Source: Azomonas tarimensis
GTDB taxonomy: Bacteria > Pseudomonadota > Gammaproteobacteria > Pseudomonadales > Pseudomonadaceae
Direction: 5' to 3'
DNA length: 64,000 bases
NCBI RefSeq assembly: GCF_042648805.1
Contig: NZ_JBHRXZ010000003.1
Location: 118,670 to 182,669, forward strand
In this document: in pieces, positions 61,920 to 64,000 of the stretch
Numbering within the stretch: the first letter of the stretch is position 1
Layout of the letters: every line of letters starts with the position of its first letter
The notes under the pieces: model-generated
Told to the model about the DNA's origin: nothing
Databases searched by the model: none
What the model saw: the letters and a program-made list of their open reading frames with translations, nothing else
Program-made: the position numbers and the translations under genes

Positions 61920-62296
61920 CGCAGCAGACGTTGCCGCTGCGCATCTCCCGGCAGCTCTGGCACGGGTTGCTGGTAGAGCTGGAGCAGGCCCGCCGACAGC
62001 GCCATCCGGTGACGTACCGGGCCGTGATCGAGCGGTTGGAACTGCCGACACCGGCCATGCGCATCCTGACCGCAGCCCTTGAGCATCTTGCCTTTCTCGA
62101 CGCCCAGGCCGGCCGCCCGCTGCGTAGCGCGCTGGTGATCAGTCAGGGTGGCGGACGTCTGCCACGAGACGGCTTTTTCGCCTGCGCTGCGCGCCTGGGA
62201 CGCTATCAGGGCGCGGATAACCCGCTGGCTGCGGCCTCGTGGCACGCCGGTGAAATCACCCGTGTCTACGAGTACGATTATCCCGAGGAGCCTTGA
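61916..62296 (+). CDS. uncharacterised protein coupled to the XRE regulator
   Basis: I do not recognise this 126-aa protein. It has a helical N-terminal half (LWHGLLVELEQARRQRHPVTYRAVIERLELP) that could be a winged-helix-like fold, then a mixed half with VISQGGGRLPRDGFFACAARLG. No membrane segment or signal peptide is seen. Its start overlaps the XRE gene by 4 bases and a further ATG overlaps its own stop, so it is the middle of a coupled set. Confidence 0.7.
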   Translation: MTQQTLPLRISRQLWHGLLVELEQARRQRHPVTYRAVIERLELPTPAMRILTAALEHLAFLDAQAGRPLRSALVISQGGGRLPRDGFFACAARLGRYQGADNPLAAASWHAGEITRVYEYDYPEEP

Positions 62297-62535
62297 TGCC
62301 CGGCGACCTGCATAGCACTTTGGCTTATCGGATCGCGCGGCGCTTGCTGGCCAGGCGCTGGGCGGACCTTCTCGCCACGGCGTTCAGTCTCTATGCAGCG
62401 TGGAACAAGGCGTCGAGCGTTGCAGAAGCCGTGCGCTCAGCTCACGGGTCGGCGGGGGCGCGGCCGCTTGCATTCAGGGGTCGTCGTTCGGTTAGGCATG
62501 CAGAAAGAATTGTCTGCTCGAACCTCCCGCTGCCG
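62296..62535 (+). other. possible truncated third gene and junction with foreign-like segment
   Basis: An ATG at 62296 shares its A with the stop of the gene before (TGATG), a usual sign of a coupled next gene. The frame begins MPGDLHSTLAYRIARRLLAR and looks protein-like for about 45 codons, then turns to low-likelihood sequence and runs antisense into the lyase gene. No ribosome site separates them. It may be the stump of a gene cut by insertion of the lyase/CoA-transferase segment. Confidence 0.4.
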
Positions 62536-63363
62536 TTATATACGAGTACGCATGGAGTGACTATGGATTCTCCGAGCGATGCCGATCACTGGCGCATCGA
62601 CCATTTGTCCATCGACTATGAAAACGCCACCGCCGGCTTGGGCCGCCGCCAGGATGCGCTCGGCCCACTCCAGTTGCTCGGGTGTGGGCATCAGGGCTTC
62701 ATGCACCACGGCGACTTGGCTTGGGTGAATACAGAGTAGGCCGCCAAAGCCCATCTCGGCTGCGTTCGCTGCCGCCCTGGCTAGGCCCTGCGGGTTTTGG
62801 ATATCGGGGAAAACGCTATCCAACGGCGAAGCCAGGCCGGCAACGCGGGAATGGAGCAAAATGGCATAGCGGGCCTGGTCGAGCATCCGCTCGGCGGCAG
62901 CGGTGCCGGCGGCGAGGCCAAGATCTAAACCTAGGTCTAGCGCACCGAAGGAGAGCCGCTCCACTTGGCCGCACCGGGCGATGGAAGATAACTGCAGCAG
63001 GCCGGCGGCGCTTTCGATGATCGGCCATACCGGTTTGCCCGTGGCTGCGGCGCGGTCCACCTGAGCGGCATGTTCCGCCTTTGGCAGCAAGATGCCGGCC
63101 ACACCGGAGTGGCGCCGACAAACCAAGAGGTCGTCAGCATGTCCTGGATGGTTGGCCGCGTTGACCCGTACCAGGATACGAGCGTCCGGGTTGCCATCGA
63201 GAAAGGTTTCTAGGTTCCGGCGGGCCTCGTCCTTGAGGCTTTCCTGCACTGCATCCTCCAAATCGACGATCACAGCATCGGCGCCGCTAGCCAGCGCCTT
63301 GGGGATTCGCTCCGGCCGACTCGCCGGGACGAAAAGGGCAGAGCGGATAATGTGTTCCGTCAT
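62536..63363 (-). CDS. CitE-family CoA-ester lyase
   Basis: The 275-aa TIM-barrel enzyme is of the CitE/HpcH family. RSALFVPASRPERIPKALASGADAVIVDLEDAV (about 7-39) carries the conserved start and the metal-binding E/D; VRVNAANHPGHADD (about 64), IIESAAGLLQ (about 118) and GLLCIHPSQVAVVHE (about 225) follow. With a type III CoA-transferase upstream it could be (S)-citramalyl-CoA lyase of itaconate or citramalate breakdown, but malyl-CoA-type lyases look similar. Codon use (CTA, TTA, CTT in one stretch) is unlike its neighbours, suggesting transfer. Confidence 0.85.
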   Translation of the reverse strand: MTEHIIRSALFVPASRPERIPKALASGADAVIVDLEDAVQESLKDEARRNLETFLDGNPDARILVRVNAANHPGHADDLLVCRRHSGVAGILLPKAEHAAQVDRAAATGKPVWPIIESAAGLLQLSSIARCGQVERLSFGALDLGLDLGLAAGTAAAERMLDQARYAILLHSRVAGLASPLDSVFPDIQNPQGLARAAANAAEMGFGGLLCIHPSQVAVVHEALMPTPEQLEWAERILAAAQAGGGVFIVDGQMVDAPVIGIARRIHSHSMRTRI

Positions 63364-63404
63364 GAATGAGTTCTCATTTCAATTAGTTTGTGTTGGTTCA
63401 GCGG

Positions 63405-64000
63405 TCAAATCACGGCCCGCTCGCGAAGTGCATCTATGTCGGCCGGGTCGTAGCCCAATTCAGCCAGAAGCGCCTCGTTGTGCTGACCCAAAGAAGGAAC
63501 CGGGTCCATGCGCGGCTCGAATGCCGGGTTGTGGCCGGGCGGCAGTAGTGCCGGCAGACTGCCGGCCGGGCTGCCCACTTGGGTCCAGCGTTGCCGCGCC
63601 GCAAGTTGTGGGTGGGACCAGACTGCAGCCATGTCATTGACCTGAGCATTGGCGATGGCGGCGGACTCTAGGCGAACGGTGATCTGATGAGCTGTGAGAC
63701 TGGCAAAGGTCTCGATGATGAGCCGGCGCAGAGCGTCGCGGTTAGCTGAGCGTTTAAGGTTGGCGGAAAAGCGCTCATCGTCAGCGAGCGTCGGGTCGAG
63801 AAGCACTTTCTCGCAGAAGAGCCGCCATTCGCGCTCGTTTTGCAGGCCGAACATTATGGTGCCGCCATCCCCGGTGGGGAAGGAGCCGTAGGGATAGATG
63901 GTAGCGTGGGAGGAGCCCGCACGCGGCGGCGGCGGGGCGCCGTCGTAGGCGTAGTAGAGCGGGTAGCCCATCCACTCCACCAGGCTTTCCAGCATGGAGA
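63405..64000 (-). CDS. CaiB/BaiF type III CoA-transferase, C-terminal part
   Basis: The visible 196 residues are the C-terminal part of a family III CoA-transferase; the gene continues beyond the window end. PYGSFPTGDGGTIMFGLQNEREWRLFCEKVL and DERFSANLKRSANRDALRRLI are family blocks, and QVNDMAAVWSHPQLAARQRW is also typical. It lies 41 bases upstream of the CitE-type lyase on the same strand, so both are probably one operon. A pair of this kind (PA0882-PA0883) is known for itaconate use in PAO1; identity here is inferred. Confidence 0.85.
   Translation of the reverse strand, partial: SMLESLVEWMGYPLYYAYDGAPPPPRAGSSHATIYPYGSFPTGDGGTIMFGLQNEREWRLFCEKVLLDPTLADDERFSANLKRSANRDALRRLIIETFASLTAHQITVRLESAAIANAQVNDMAAVWSHPQLAARQRWTQVGSPAGSLPALLPPGHNPAFEPRMDPVPSLGQHNEALLAELGYDPADIDALRERAVI

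Overview
The window is a GC-rich gammaproteobacterial chromosome segment, almost certainly Pseudomonas sensu lato. The housekeeping blocks keep the gene order I recall from P. aeruginosa PAO1: Nudix / gamma carbonic anhydrase / purT / corB-like / ypjD / ffh / rpsP-rimM-trmD-rplS / xerD-dsbC-hom-thrC, then rnt-pyrC-motY-argG-gloA, then the envelope-integrity small protein / nth / rnf operon / metG, then apbC and dcd, then flgBCDE and flgFGHIJKL. A complete zeaxanthin-glucoside carotenoid cluster points to a yellow-pigmented species, such as one from the P. stutzeri or P. straminea/fulva lineages (inference).

Layout. 0-9.3 kb: nucleotide and translation housekeeping, including the ffh - rpsP-rimM-trmD-rplS block and xerD. 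9.4-13.7 kb: dsbC, a GFA-family protein, hom and thrC. 13.9-19.5 kb: rnt-pyrC, motY behind a FliA-type promoter, argG, a tiny KGG-repeat stress protein and gloA. 19.6-28.8 kb: nth, the six-gene Rnf complex operon rnfABCDGE and metG. 28.9-36.7 kb: an accessory locus on the minus strand, inserted between metG and apbC. It encodes an unrecognised 336-aa protein, a membrane Cache/SpoIIE phosphatase, an anti-sigma-type ATP-binding protein, a STAS protein, a GCS2-type ligase and an NCS2 permease with a C-terminal ATPase-fold-like tail. A decayed second copy of that tail lies in the middle. 37.0-47.7 kb: apbC, a shortened AraC-type regulator, an SDR enzyme, the crtZ/crtB-I-Y-X-idi/crtE cluster and a bacteriohemerythrin. 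47.9-60.3 kb: dcd, a DUF2288 protein and the flagellar rod, hook and ring genes in two sigma-54 units. 60.4-64 kb: a ComEA-like helix-hairpin-helix protein, a DUF1232 protein, an XRE regulator with a partner, then a CoA-ester lyase and CoA-transferase pair with codon use unlike its neighbours.

How the genes work together. The crt genes give a full route from IPP/DMAPP (idi) through GGPP (crtE), phytoene (crtB), lycopene (crtI), beta-carotene (crtY) and zeaxanthin (crtZ) to zeaxanthin glucosides (crtX). A 7-7-7 inverted repeat sits between the divergent idi and crtE starts. The flg genes build the basal body and hook, and motY, far away at 15.7 kb, carries its own late flagellar promoter. The most unusual unit is the partner-switching locus at 28.9-36.7 kb. 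It has a phosphatase, a putative kinase and a STAS antagonist but no sigma factor, and its operon-like neighbours are a transporter with a kinase-fold-like tail and an amino-acid ligase. No rRNA, tRNA, CRISPR array, insertion sequence or phage gene was recognised.
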